Assembly (NCBI GenBank): GCA_030847615.1
Contig: JAUMIR010000004.1
Coordinates: 230,062,501-230,126,500 of the forward strand
Source: Gambelia wislizenii
Taxonomy: Eukaryota > Chordata > Lepidosauria > Squamata > Crotaphytidae
Reading direction: 5' to 3'
Length of the DNA stretch: 64,000 nt
The notes under the pieces were generated by a model that worked only from the letters and a program-made list of their open reading frames with translations, had not been told where the DNA came from and did no database searches. Shown piece by piece: positions 45,564 to 57,648 of this stretch. Position 1 is the first letter of the stretch. Each line of letters begins with the position of its first letter. The position numbers were made by a program, and so were the translations under genes.

Positions 45564-46853
45564 GTGGCTGGAAGGCCTGACAGCAATAGCCTTTAGCACA
45601 GGCCAAGGATCCGGTAGTGCATTGGAGCCTAATTCACTCATGCTAGAGGTTTTATTATAACCGCTAGAGTTTGTGCCTTCCTTTGGGCAAAAATTCAACA
45701 GAGATCATTGTTCCCAGGATATCACTGCAGTGGTGGGAAGGGGTGGGTGGGGGGAAACTTCACATGTAAAGTTTTTTACTGTCATAGAACAGTGAAAGAC
45801 AAACTCTGTGCCAGAGTGAAATCCAAGAGAGCCCCCTCCTTCTCAAATTTTCCCAGGCATACCCCATAGTTGTGGTTTGCAATATGATTTAAACAATTTA
45901 AAACGATTTAAAATGATTCCCTTTTTGTATTCTATTCCAGAAACAAACGTGTGAAATGCACAAAGCCCAAATACATTTATAGTTCCTAACAGTCAAGATA
46001 CACTCCTCTCAAGCCCTATTAAGTCAAAATATAACAGATTGTTTAGTTTAAGCCAATGTTGTTTCCTTTAGAAAATATTACCTAACGATTACACTTGAAC
46101 ATCCTCCCTTTGCTTTCCTTTTATTAAAAAAACTCATGTTAGGGTGGCTGTTTAAAATGAAAAGGATTGTTAGATTCTCGGTGGGTGGCCAGAAAAACAG
46201 GAGACTTCAAGCATTATAAAGATGCAAGTTTGTTTCTGGGTGGAATCTTCAAAGGCCTCCAGACTTCCTTGCATGATGATGCAGTCAGGAAGTGGTGTGG
46301 GAGGAATTTTCTGAAAGCTGTTTTGTATAATGGCAAATGAACAGCCACCATCCTTATTTTCTTTAAGCTGCAAGCTAACATATATGCTTATGGAATTTTC
46401 TCCTCCTTTGTAGAGGACTCTTTGCATTAGTTGCCCTCAGTGGAGTTTTTTTTAAAGCTGTGTGCTATTATCGGTTGCATTTGCATTTGGAAATGTAAAA
46501 ATACACATGCAATATTCATGATTCAAACTGTTAATAAGATTTTAAAGCTGGGTAAGTTCAGCAAACATACCTTGAGGTGCCTCGTTCTGGGACTTATTCC
46601 AGGCCATATGTTCAGCAGACTTCTTTCCTGCAGTTGATGCATGTGATAAAGGTTAAAGTTACAGTCTCTAGTTGTAGAACTGAGTACAGTGCTCCCATTT
46701 TCTTACGGGAAAACCGGTGAGAGCTCATGGTCTTCTGTGACGCTGAACCAGTATTGACAGCAGCATGTTCAGAAATGGAGATGTTTGGTGCACTTACATG
46801 TTTAACTCTCCAATGTTATCATCGGTTTTAATTATTTTTGCCTTGCTCTAAGG
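45564..46853. other. No recognised gene or element
   Basis: 1.3 kb of unassigned AT-rich sequence. Confidence 0.45.
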
Positions 46854-47434
46854 AGATTATTAGACAGGAACCCAAAAAGTGTTCCTCTCCCACAGTCTCC
46901 AGACCCTTCCCTGTCCTAGCACGATAACCCTCCCCATCAGACTTACCTTCTCTTGTGTCCAAAGGCAGCCCATGCACGATCAGAGCTCTAACAGAGCTCC
47001 ATTCACTTCCTGGACTGAAATCCCGCCCGTTCTCACGAGAAGATGCAAGCGCAGGAAATTAAAAAAAGAAAAAGAAAAATACACACAAAAGTTCACAAAA
47101 ACACATACACACACTAAAAAAATAACAAGTAACCCAGGGAGGGTACAAAAAAGAGGGTAGCCTTCCTGGTTCTCATGATCCCACCTGGAGGTGTTCTGGC
47201 AGGACTGCCCATTGATGCTGTATTCATGAGTAAAAAATGGTGCGAGGTTTCAGATGCCAGCAATGCCAGCACCAAAATGGGACGGGCAATCCATTGACAG
47301 CTCCAGCCCATCAATAAAAAGAAATGCCACAAGAACAATAGCGGAATGCCAAAGGACGATGTTGTGTGATATTTACGTCCTTTTGTGTTCCTCTGGTGTC
47401 GTTTTGGCACCACATTAGCCACGTCTGATCATCT
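46854..47434 (+). mobile_element. Unclassified MITE-like repeat, family R2, copy 2
   Basis: Same orientation as 14156-14724. Left end AGATTATTAGACAGG faces right end GTCTGATCATCT, a better-preserved inverted pair than in copy 1. Internal shared blocks: TGGACTGAAATCCCGCCC, TCACGAGAAGATG, GGTGTTCTGGCA, CATCAATAAAAAG. No transposase frame. Confidence 0.65.
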
Positions 47435-48240
47435 TCTTAAACTGAACAGACTCCTAGAACATCTATGAGACCTGTTAAAAGTAATAACAATCAAGACAAT
47501 ATCTGCTAACTGGCCTATTATCTAAAAGATATGACACAAAAGGAAAATATGATGGGAAGGGATGAGGAAAGCTAGCAAACTTATGTATTAATTCATAAAC
47601 TTACAAAATTCTTAAATAAGAAATACTAATTTTAATGACCAATTTGACTGGAAACAGTTCAGAGGGAGGAGGAACCAAATGAATTGGACCATACTGTTCC
47701 AACTTTCCCTCTGTTGCATTTAGATGGAATGGCTTCTGCTACAGTTGAGGGAAAGGAACAGTTGAAGAACAGTTGAGGGAAAGGAGAAACCAAGTAAAAA
47801 CAGTTTTTCAGTGAAATTAATGCAGTAGCCCTGCTGATGCTAGCTAGCATGGGATATTTGTCCCTAAATTCCAAGGTATCAATTCATCTGCAGTATTCTC
47901 TCTTTCTCTAAGACATACACACACACGCACATGCACACATGTACTAAGAGCTTGAAGGTTTTTATAACTGAGCAGAAAAATGCAAAAAGGCTTATATTGC
48001 AATTTATGTTGTATTTGCTTTCTGGAATTTTAAGCTGACTGAAAGAGGAAGACAGTATACAACAAATAATTCTTCCCTTTGCATATTTAGTGGGGTAGCT
48101 GTGAATATTTTGTGGAGTTGTGAATATATGTGAAAAATAATCTGTTTCTTACTGAAGTATTCCTAGTTGCTGGAAAAGAGAGTTTAAAGTAAAAGCTTAT
48201 CAATTCCAGTACAGCATAAACCATTATATTTCCTAACCTA
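47435..48240. other. No recognised gene or element
   Basis: Unassigned, with a short ACACACACGCACATGCACACA run near 47916-47940. Confidence 0.4.
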
Positions 48241-48782
48241 GGGCTTGTCTACATGGGCTATTTATGCTGGCTTGCCCCTCTCTTGGAGCCCTGCAGTTGA
48301 AATGATGCAGGGCTCTTGCCCTGTTTCACCCCTGGGCAGTTCAGATGATACATGAGGCAAACCTGGGGGGAAGCCAGGGTAAAGTTGTTTAAAATGGTTT
48401 AATTAAACACCCAGGAAAACCCACTTTATGTGGGAATACCCGGATTGGGCTGGCGCAGGAGCAGAGAGTCCATACCTGCACGCCAGCCCATAAACCTGGA
48501 TGCTGTCAGTGGAGTTGCTCTGCAGCCAGAAAGGAGGCCCCCAACACATGATCAAGTCCCCCTGCATGTGAGCAGCCTTCATCACATGCTGAAAGCCTCC
48601 TTCCTGGCTTCAGAGGGAGTGACAAGCGACAACAACAGAGATGCCCACCAGTACAGGCAGGTGTGTCCGTGTGGACTTCCTCCCATTTCGTTTAGATAAC
48701 AGGGTGGGGCTGGGCAGGCCATATCTGAGGTGAGAATATACCAGTGGGAAGCTGGGATATTCTGGCAGATCTAGACAAGCCC
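48241..48782 (+). mobile_element. 542-bp MITE-like element, family R3, copy 1
   Basis: Ends GGGCTTGTCTACATGGGC and GATCTAGACAAGCCC are inverted. Flanks read CTA and TTA, compatible with an eroded 3-bp TWA-type duplication (PIF/Harbinger-like; inference). Subterminal GCCAGGGTAAAG and a hairpin near the left end (GAGCCCTGCAG ... TGCAGGGCTC) are shared with the copy at 53200. Short GC-rich frames inside are not conserved between copies. Confidence 0.75.
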
Positions 48783-49413
48783 TTAGGATTGATTGCTGGC
48801 TGCTTCAGACAGTGGATTTTGACTGCAGTTGTGAGTGCAGAGAAGAAGATGTGCCTGACCCTTGGAGCACAATCCACTGGCACATTCTCCTGCAAAGGCC
48901 TGTTGCAGTGAATGACAGCTGCTGCCCTGTGCAAATGCTCCTCATTTTAACAGTGTAAGAGAATTTCTTGGTAGCTTGTATCCCATGTTAATTAGAGCTG
49001 AGAGTGGTGCCTTCTGTCTTGCATTAGTATTTGGAGGCTGTGATCAAATGGTCAACCATGTAATAGTAAACTGATCAGACAATCAAAGAACTGAAGCTGA
49101 ATACACATATAGCCTAAAGGTGGCAATAAACAAAACGCCTAAAGCTACAGGAATGGGTGACATTGCCTTCCATTAATTAGTTGGTGTATATTTGATAGTG
49201 TCAGAGAAAGTTTTCTAGTTTGGCTCCTTATCCATCTCTGCTGACTAAATAGTTGACATCCATACCTAGAGCACATCAGTATATGTGGTATCATTGCTAT
49301 ACCAAATTGAAAAACACAGTTATTAATACTTCTTTAACCTGAAATATTGCCTTCTGTACATGGCACTACCGTTGGAGACTCTACATCCTATCTAGTATCA
49401 ACTAGACTAAACC
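48783..49413. other. No recognised gene or element
   Basis: Unassigned sequence between the R3 element and the hAT MITE. Confidence 0.4.
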
Positions 49414-49628
49414 CAGGGCCAGTTTAAGGCACTGGCAGCATCAGCATCTGCAGGGGGCCCCATCATTGTGGCCCCCCCATAGTTACCCCCTCCTGCAAAA
49501 ACATTATCTGAATATCCTGTACTGTAAATAGCTTAGGTTGAGTTAGGTTACATTGACCTGAGATAAACATATGGGCCCCCCAAATTAAAGCATTGCAGGG
49601 TCCTCCAAAATTCCTTAAACCGGTCCTG
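49414..49628 (+). mobile_element. hAT-like MITE, family H1, complete 215-bp copy
   Basis: Ends CAGGGCCAGTTTAAGG and CCTTAAACCGGTCCTG are inverted repeats, and ACTAAACC flanks both sides exactly (49406-49413 and 49629-49636), the 8-bp duplication of hAT. Internal blocks GCAGGGGGCCCC and AAGCATTGCAGGG match the copy at 8070-9535 and define that element's original contents. Confidence 0.92.
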
Positions 49629-49644
49629 ACTAAACCCATTGATT

Positions 49645-49943
49645 TATTAGAGTATTTATTTTTATTAGAGTATTTATACCCTGCTCTTCAGCTACAAATG
49701 CTCTCAGAGTGGCTTACAAATTGTTTAGCAATAGCACTCATGCATCTACATTGCTTTTATAGTGCTAGGCACTCTCTAAGTAGTTTACAATATGTTAGCT
49801 AATTGTCCCCACAAGCTGGGTACTCATTTTACCAACCTATGAAAGGATAGAAGGCTGAGTCAATCTTGGAGCCCTGCAGGATTCAACTCACAACGTTGTG
49901 GCTGCAGTACCAACATTTAACCACTGCACTATCAGGGCTCCTT
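49645..49943 (-). mobile_element. MIR-like tRNA-derived SINE with L2-like tail
   Basis: Minus strand, from the right: tRNA-like head with A box TAGTGCAGTGGTTAA and B box GAGTTGAATCC (49879-49889); a core with GGTAAAATGAGTACCCAGCT; and a 3' part TTGTAAGCCACTCTGAGAGC ... GGGTATAAATAC like an L2 end. This tRNA-core-LINE-tail plan is that of CORE/MIR SINEs, mobilised by L2 enzymes. Confidence 0.8.
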
Positions 49944-50260
49944 ACTGAGCCTCCTCACTATGCCACCAGGGCACCATTTACTGAGGGGGAATGAGATAAA
50001 TACCGACTTACCATCCAGTAGTTAATTGTAATTATTACCATGTACAAGGTGGGCCTGTACCAAGTGCACTGATAGGTCACTGAACCTCAATTAAAGTTGC
50101 TGTGATTGATCTTTCAAAGTCTTTGGCAGACTGTAACCCACACAAGGCCAGCCCAAGTCATTTTGCTGCCTGATGTGAAAGAAACGATTCCCCTTCCTGA
50201 AGAAACAGAAGCCAGCAGACTAGCAGTTGACTCTTACTTCAGCATTGGTAGTAGGAAGTA

Positions 50261-50464
50261 CAGTTGGCTCTCTGTATCCATGGATTCTGCATCCAAAGCA
50301 TGAAAATATTCCCCCTCCCTGCAAAAAATTCCAAAAAGCAAACTTTGATTTTGCCATTTTATATAAGGGATACCATTTTACTATACCATTGTATATAATG
50401 GGACTCGAGTATCCATTTTTGGATTTTGGTATCCATGGGGGTCCTGAATACCAAGGGTCCATTG
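50261..50464 (+). mobile_element. Tigger-like MITE, family A
   Basis: Begins CAGTTGGCTCTCTGTATCCA after TA and ends GGGTCCATTG before TA. The core AAAAAGCAAACTTTGATTTT and TATAAGGGATACCATTTTAC matches the other copies. The right terminus is degraded. Confidence 0.83.
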
Positions 50465-51335
50465 TATTCTTCCTCACACCTGAATCCAGCTCATAGGATT
50501 CAAGAGAGGGTGTGGTAAGAAGAGCTCTGCCCTACATCTTGCTTCCATCCCTTACCACCTGAGGTGGGCGCTGATTCTGCCTTGAAGCCATCCAATGCAG
50601 ACAGCTTCTCTCCTTGTATGAGCTCACTGTCTCTTAAGGCCTGTGAAGGCTTTGCAGCATATTTTTTCTGTTATGGAGCCATGTACCTCTGGTATAGTGC
50701 AGGGCCCCTTGTAAATTGTCTTGGTTTGTGAAACAGTTGTGCTGAAGTGTCTCCTAGCACTATAATTGAGGCAACTATGGAGGGCCTGTTGGTTGACTTT
50801 GGTCTTTGAACAGGACATAGAATTTGAATTAATCAGGGAGCACTAGAGATAGTTATGAACTTATTATATATTAATTCTCTATCTTCCTTCCTTCCAGTAT
50901 AGAACCCACCACGTCTTATAGCATTAACATGAAATACAGCTAAAAACCATAAGTTACAACATTAAGAAGCAATTAAAGCACAACTAAATAAGTTATCATA
51001 TTCAAATCAAACACAGAGCTAATATAGTTTTTTTTAAAAAAGCATAACAAGAAAGTGGGAGAAAAGTACAACACACACCCGATTAGAAGGTACAGCTTGT
51101 TTACATGTGTTATACTGTTTGTTGTGTTGTGCTGCATGTTTAATAATGAACATGTTCAAAACTAAAGAAATGTGTGAAAAGTGTTCATTTATTCTACCAC
51201 TGTAGCTTCTTATTTTTTAACCAGTCCATAGCCTAACTCCATCCACGCTGCTGGAAAGATTTTATATAGGTAACCCTATGCATGTTTGCATTTGAATGTT
51301 TACCTTAACAAATTTCTTGATCCCCACCAGAATTT
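50465..51335. other. No recognised gene or element
   Basis: Unassigned AT-rich sequence. Confidence 0.4.
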
Positions 51336-51480
51336 GAAAATAATAATAATATTAATAAATAGTAGTTGTTGTCGTCTTTATTTATAGTCCGCTTTTCCCC
51401 AAGGCTAGGCCTCAAAGTGGCTCACAGTTTTAAAAACACATAATTAAAATAAAAGCACATACAAAAGTGCACATTAAAAC
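51336..51480 (-). mobile_element. L2-like 3' end
   Basis: Plus strand begins with an (AATA)n run, then TTTATTTATAGTCCGCTTTT, CCCCAAGGCTAGGCCTCAAA and GTGGCTCACAGTT, the reverse complement of an L2-type 3' UTR. No coding part remains. Confidence 0.7.
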
Positions 51481-52810
51481 AGAATTATACCACTTACATC
51501 AGGTTTGCTGAAGAATGGCTTCTTCTTCTTCTGTTTGTTTGTATATATGTATGTATGTATGGATGCATGTATTTCTTTATGTATTTATTTATTTGATAAT
51601 CCTAGTCTCAAGGATTTCTACCAGTTTACCTGAAAAGAAATTAGGTTGACAGATCACTATATTTCCTGACATGGCTCATTTTATAAAACAAAACTAATGT
51701 TTTGATATCTGTCAATTCTGTGTTATGTAAAAAAAAAAAGATACTCAAACTAATGAAAGTTCCATGTTACCACTTTCTCATTCCTCTTCCCCCTCCTCCT
51801 TCTCTTCTTCTTCTTCCAAGAAGCCTTTTAATATAGATTCAGTTCCTGGGCTGCAAGGAAACTTATACTATTGCCTAATTGGGATGCCGCTCTGCTAATT
51901 GCATGGGGAAAATAGAATAAATTTCATTTTCTTGGCAATAGGTATTACTGTTATCCATTTCATTAAAAACTAGAGATCTTCTAGTTGAAACTAGAGATGC
52001 CCTTATGTGTTCCATGAAAGCCAACTTCCCATGACCTCTTTCTCAGTTGTTGTCAGAATCAAAGGGCCTTTCCAGAGAACTCATTTTTTTGTGTGCTGAA
52101 GATATATAGCTGCTAATTTCTAGCATGAAATCCAGCCATCACCCTCTAGTAGTATTTCTGTTGCAAGAGGGTTTCATTTAGCACTCAAAATGCAGTATTT
52201 TGTGTCATGAGAAATACTAGATTGCACAGCCATTGCTAGAACTGCTGCATGGAATGTACCTAAGCAAATGTGATGGAAACCTATTGGGCATGGCCTTGGA
52301 ATGACCTAGTTTCTCCATTCCTGTTCCCATGCTGTTTTGCAACTGTTTGCTCTTGCTGTTTTGCAACTGCTGCTTGATAGAATAATGATGCTTAATTTAT
52401 CATCAAAACTGCTTTGGACACTGAGTTGATGGATTCTCATTTCAGATAGGGAGCACCCTTCCTCCAGACTTATCCTTGATTTAATGCTTTTCTCAGTAGT
52501 TCTGTGCAACATCTCTGTGTTATCCATGGGGGAGGCAGGGAATGAATGAGCCCCATTCCTGCCACACAGTTCACTAGAGCCTCAACAATAAAATAGAATT
52601 CCCCAACTGCCATCTTAAAGCCAAAAATAGCTTATTAACTACCACTGTCCATAGCTGTTGATGTGCCAGATGTTTTCTGCACTGTTTAGATACTTAAAAG
52701 TGTTGTAGAATGATACCACATTAAAAATATATTAAAAATAGCATAAATTATTGTATCAGGGGAAACCGTTCAACTAGCTTCAGACATCTAAGAGAAAGCC
52801 AACACTCATT
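51481..52810. other. No gene; small simple repeats
   Basis: Contains a (TATG)n stretch near 51541-51590 and a pyrimidine-rich run at 51785-51818. Otherwise unassigned. Confidence 0.45.
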
Positions 52811-52957
52811 AGAAACTGCTTAGAGAGTGCCTAGCACAATATAAAAGTGGTGTAGATGTGTAAGTGCAATTGCTTAACAATTTGTAAGCTGCTCTGGGAG
52901 TCTTTGTGGCTGAAGTGCAGGGTATAAATATTTAAATAAATAAATAAATAAATAAAA
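52811..52957 (+). mobile_element. MIR-like SINE, 3' half only
   Basis: AGAAACTGCTTAGAGAGTGC, then GCTTAACAATTTGTAAGCTG and GCAGGGTATAAATATTTAAA match the 3' half of the SINE at 49645-49943 (opposite strand). It ends in (AAAT)n. The tRNA head is missing. Confidence 0.78.
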
Positions 52958-53199
52958 ATTTTAAAAAGGCTTCACAAGCAACTCCCCCCCCCCACTGCTC
53001 CAAGGAGGCCATTCTGGGCAGGGATTGCTTACAGAGTTGACACACTGACACACTGCCATACTATACACATCCGTTCAGAGACCAGTAACACGGTGTTAGT
53101 GCACTATGGTAGTGATTGCACGTTTTCCAGTGTCACATAGTGGCAGTGAGGCAAGGCAAATAAAATTGTCTGGCTCCAAGCAGCCTTTTTCTTCAGTGC

Positions 53200-53733
53200 T
53201 TTACTAAGACCTTTTCTACAGGGGCAGTTTACCCTGTTCTGCACCCGTCTGAGAGCCCTGCAGTCCAAATGATGCAGGGCATTTTTCCTGTTCTGCTCCT
53301 GGGCAATCCTTATGACCCCAGGACAGAAACAGGGCTCAGATGGGGGCAAGCCAGGGTAGAGCCCAATACAGTGGCTTTTTTTAAAAAAAACTTGGTTTAC
53401 TCTGTTTCTGTTGGGAGGAAATGGATTGGGCCCTTTATATCCACAGGAGCCTGTCTCCACAGGCCGGCCTGTCACTTGAGCTGCCAGTTGCCCTTACTTT
53501 TCTGGACACATGTGGAAAAGTAAGGGCTGGTCGCATGCAGGGGGCCTTGTTACATGGTGCGGGCTGACTTCCTGAACCTGGCAGAGCAAGGAAAATGGCT
53601 GCAGTAGCAGGCTGGTGTTCTATCTGGACTCTGTCCCATTTTGTCCAGGTAACAGACAGAATGGGCCTGATCCACGGCTGGGATATGCTGGCAGGGAGCT
53701 GGCGTATCCTGGCTCATGCAGATAAGCCCCAGT
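53200..53733 (+). mobile_element. MITE-like element, family R3, copy 2
   Basis: Colinear with 48241-48782: TCTACAGGGGCAGTTTACCC start, GAGCCCTGCAGTCCAAATGA then TGCAGGGCATTTTTCC, GCAAGCCAGGGTAGAGCCC, and GGCTGGGATATGCTGGCA near an end ATGCAGATAAGCCCC. Terminal repeats are worn. A 123-codon minus-strand frame across it is not matched in copy 1. Confidence 0.7.
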
Positions 53734-56338
53734 TTTGTGTCTGCTGATCCTGGGACCTTTTTGGTCCTGCCACTACCATCAGGATTCTAGCCACTGAGTT
53801 CAGTGTGGTTGCACTCCCAGAAAAGCACATGTAGGATTGCAGCATACTTGAAGAGATCCTTCTTACCAACCTCACTTCTGAAAAAGGAGGGACCTGAATC
53901 CAAGCTGCCTTCTTTATCATTTTAGGATTAGGTTTGTGTTTTAATTTTATTTAGGCTTTCACAAACAGAAAGTCTTTTACCAGTAGATGATCCCACTGCC
54001 AGAAGCAAAGGGATTACAAGAGGCAGCTTTTCTACCATGTACCATTCCTTCCATGTACCCGGATCCCCTTTGTTCTGAAGAGTCTGCCAACCCTCTGAAG
54101 CAGCATTTTGGAGGCAGTAGGAGGTGGTGGGAGGAGGGGAATCAGCACGAATCATGTTGCCTGCTTAGGGAAACAGCAAAGTCTGGATATAAGCCAATAT
54201 GTATTTAAATGTATATTTTCACATGCTTGTTTCAGTGTGTATTTTGAAATATTTAAACTGCATTGCAACATTTGGAGAAGTGAAAAATATGATGGATAGC
54301 TAAATTCTGATCCACATGTAAGTTGAGTAGGTTCAGTTCAAATAATTTTTAAATAAGAATCTACAAAGCTTGAATTATTTGGACATCGCTAACAGACACT
54401 TGAGGAAGTTTCCTGAGTAGTTTTTGATGTAGTAAGCACTACTTAAAGCAGACCTCCAGATGTGCTGGACTAAATTTCATGTAAATATAACTGGAATGTT
54501 GGTGGGGATGATGGGATGTGTAATCCAACTCTCCCACTACTTATACTTATAAAGAGAGAGCTAGGGTTTGTATATGCCTACAGGAGATCTGCTGTGGATT
54601 TTGACCAAAATCGTAAGTCACAAAATCAAGCTCAGCTACTCTGCTGTGGTCAGGATGCTGAAGGCCAAACCTTTCAGAAGAACTGGCATTGCTTGCTGCT
54701 GGTTTCACACCTGTGGAATGGCATTTGTTCAGGAATGTTCGAATTGTTATCCTTCTGTGAAACATGGTGGATCAGAGGCTGTGTTAAACAAAACAAAATA
54801 AAAAAGCTCTCAATTCTTGCTTAGCATTTTACTTGCTCATGTGAGATTTTTTAAGGTGCTTTTTTTCCTGTTTACAGATTTTTTAAAAAATAAAAGTTCT
54901 ACTAGCAACAAAAATAGAAGATTTTCCTTGCTGGTGGATCATTAATAGTATTTGAGAAAGCTTTGTTTCTATGTGGCAGATCTGAGCAGTTTGTTTTAAC
55001 AGCTGTTTTGCTTCCCTGAAACATCAACAGCCTACCAGCATATTGCCATCAACAGTGTGTCAGTATGCTGGTGAGATGTGTGTACTGTTACGTGGGCTCT
55101 TTACTACGAAAAAAAAAAAAAAGGATTAATCTGCTATTTTCCCTAATTTAATTTCACATTTTATTATAAGATATCATTAAATGTTTACTCGTTTCCCAAG
55201 CCCTTTTGCTTTGGAAGATATTACTTGATAGTATGTATTTATGCTGTATAGCTGGAAAAGCTTTCAGAATATATCAATAAAAAAGAAAATTCTTGCCTTC
55301 AAGCCTACAATTAAAAAAGACATGATACAAAAGGAAAAGGGGATGACAAGGGAAAAGGAAAACAAGAAAATGCAATCATACATTTTTAATTTTATGAATT
55401 TCCTCATCCTAGTGGAATGGCTGCTGGGGAGATACAGAGGTGATGGAGCTGACAGTTGGGGAAAGGCAACAACAGTTGTGATAGTGAATGTTGGTGAGAA
55501 GCAAAGCCTGATAGATTTGGCTTCTTAGAAGGGCTGATAGTATCCCTGCTATGTTTCTCTCCGTCTTCCTGAGCCTAGTGGACTGGTTGCTAGATGATAT
55601 TGCAAAATGTACATATGTTGTATTTTCAGTAGAACTCCATCCTACAAATGGTGAATAAACTTAGCTTATCCATTCTCATGATTTTAAGAAAAAATCACCT
55701 CCTCGTTCCCTCATGGGGATGAGCAACATGCAGAAATGATAACACATTCAGTTCATGTTCTAAATATGAGACAACAGGAGTGACAGAAAGGATATCTGCA
55801 CCCATAAGCTAGAGGAATGAGAGATGCTGGGAGATCATGCTATCTTCTTTTGAGGAAAAACACCATGGCAAGGGGAAGGCCAGCATGACTGCCCAGCTTA
55901 CTATTCTGCCCCCTCCCCCACTGTAACTGCCAGAGAGCAGAAATGAGGGAAAGACCACACTGTCTTCTGCCAATGGCCTGTGGAGCAAAGGCTTCTGGGT
56001 AGTTCTTCTCACTGTCTTGCATCAGTCTGTTATAATAAGGCTTGGTGATCATCTGAATGGAAGCCAGTACTGTATACTTAAACTATTGGACAAGGACTTG
56101 GAGGAGATCCAATTTCATGTCCCCAATGAATCATGAAACTCACTGGAAGACCTTAGGCTTTGCCTCACAAGGTTATTGGGAGGACAGAATGGGAAGGACA
56201 AGAATCACATACATTGCCTTGACCTCAGTGTAAGAAAGGAAGGATATGAATGTACCTAACAAATGAATAAAGATGAGATCTAAATCCTTAAAATAGAATA
56301 GTTATGATGTCAGTGAGGTCCTTATGAGATTGTCACAC
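53734..56338. other. Mostly unassigned; small MITE core near 54446-54535
   Basis: At 54446-54535, CCTCCAGATGTGCTGGACTA and GATGATGGGATGTGTAATCC are the facing halves of the short hAT-like MITE seen at 25147. The remainder, including overlapping frames at 54516-54824, has no recognised product. Confidence 0.42.
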
Positions 56339-56440
56339 TTAGAATCATAGAATTGTAGAGTTGGAAGAGACCACAAGGGCCATCCAGTCCAAACCCCTGC
56401 CATGTAGGAAATCACAATCAACGCATCCCCAACAGATGGA
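56339..56440 (-). mobile_element. CR1 extreme 3' end
   Basis: TAGAATCATAGAATTGTAGA, GTTGGAAGAGACCACAAGGG, CCATCCAGTCCAAAC and CATCCCCAACAGATGG are the reverse complement of the last about 100 bp of CR1. A second ATAGAATCATAGAATCAT block follows at once. Confidence 0.9.
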
Positions 56441-56636
56441 TAGAATCATAGAATCATTAATGGACTGAAGCAGGGAACTGTGTGCTGAAAAGTTCCCATG
56501 TCAAAGTTTTACTAATAAAATACAAGATAAACACGTTCAAGGGAAAATTTCAGATTTGGTTTTACCCTTGTACAGTACTTATTAGCTTTGTACACTTAAG
56601 AGAAATTTAGGAGAGTTTTGCTCTGGAGCTGCTTTT

Positions 56637-56695
56637 GAACACATTGTTCAAATGTGTTCAAATTGTTCAAATGTGTTCAAATGTGTTCCAATGAA
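56637..56695 (+). repeat. Short tandem repeat based on TGTTCAAAT
   Basis: TTGTTCAAATGTGTTCAAAT and variants recur about five times in 59 bases, with partial degeneracy at the end. Confidence 0.85.
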
Positions 56696-56875
56696 GATTT
56701 TACCACATGCAAAAATAGAGGGGTAGCTTTGGACTGGACTGGGGTTCTTGCTATGTGCCTGAACCATGACATTCTGATTTTCTGCTAAATTTGAGATTGA
56801 GGGGGAGAACTACTCAAAACAAATCCTGTGCCTCCTCAAGATATTTCACAAGTCAGCACATGTGATTGAATAGAT

Positions 56876-57648
56876 AATAATAATAATAATAAAACAATAT
56901 TTATTATTATTATTATTATTAATAATAATAATAATTTATTTCTATCCCACCCCTCTGCAACGCAATCGGGGCGGCTTACAATATAAAAACTCCATAATTA
57001 CAATACCCTAGCCCACCCACCTCTTAAAATAATATTAAATTATGAAGGATTAAAAACGTACAATAATTAAAAATATATTAAATTAGAAAAAAAATTAAGA
57101 CATACAATAATTAAAAAATCCAATTGCAGCTCAGAGTGAAAGGACAGCCGAGTCTTGGGCTGGGATAGTTATTCAGGAAAGGCCTGCCGGAAAAGATCCA
57201 TCTTGACAGCTTTTTTAAAGCTGTCTAAGGTGGTAATAAGACGGATCTCATCCGGCAGGACATTCCATAATCTGGGAGTGGCAGCAGAGAAGGTCCTCTG
57301 GGAGGTCACGGACAGCCTTGTTTTCATAGGCTGTAACAGATTCCTCCCAGAGGACCGAAGTACGCGGGGAGGATCATACGGGAGGAGACGGTCCTGGAGG
57401 TAAGTTGGACCCAAACCATGTAGGGCTTTAAAGGTCATAACCAACACCTTGTACTGTGCCCGGAAACTAATAGGCAGCCAGTGGAGAGCTTTTAGCACAG
57501 GTGTTATATGCTCTCTTCTGGAAACACCAGAAATCAGCCTGGCTGCCGTGTTCTGAACTAGTTGAAGTTTCTGAGTCAAGCACAAGGGTAGCCCCATGTA
57601 GAGCGCACTACAGAAATCCAGATGGGAGGTTACCAGTGCATGCCTCAT
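56876..57648 (-). mobile_element. L2 LINE, C-terminal region with intact frame and 3' UTR
   Basis: The minus-strand frame 57169-57648 (159 codons) has no stop: HALVTSHLDFCSALYMGLPL, QLVQNTAARLISGVSRREHI, LKALHWLPISFRAQYKVLVM, FKALHGLGPTYLQDRLL, then SAATPRLWNVLPDEI and DSFKKAVKMDLFRQAFPE. It keeps the Trp and Lys that are stops in the sister copy at 43437. A 3' UTR and an (AAT)/(ATT)n tail (56876-56940) follow. Truncated at about 57648, so the catalytic RT core is absent and the copy cannot act. Confidence 0.93.

Noticed and set aside
53104..53475. 123-codon minus-strand frame
   Set aside because: Lies in MITE family R3 and is not kept in the other copy at 48241.
54568..54801. Frame with PSVKHGG, similar to a Tc1 transposase signature
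   Set aside because: Only a few residues match; no DDE residues, helix-turn-helix or terminal repeats are nearby.
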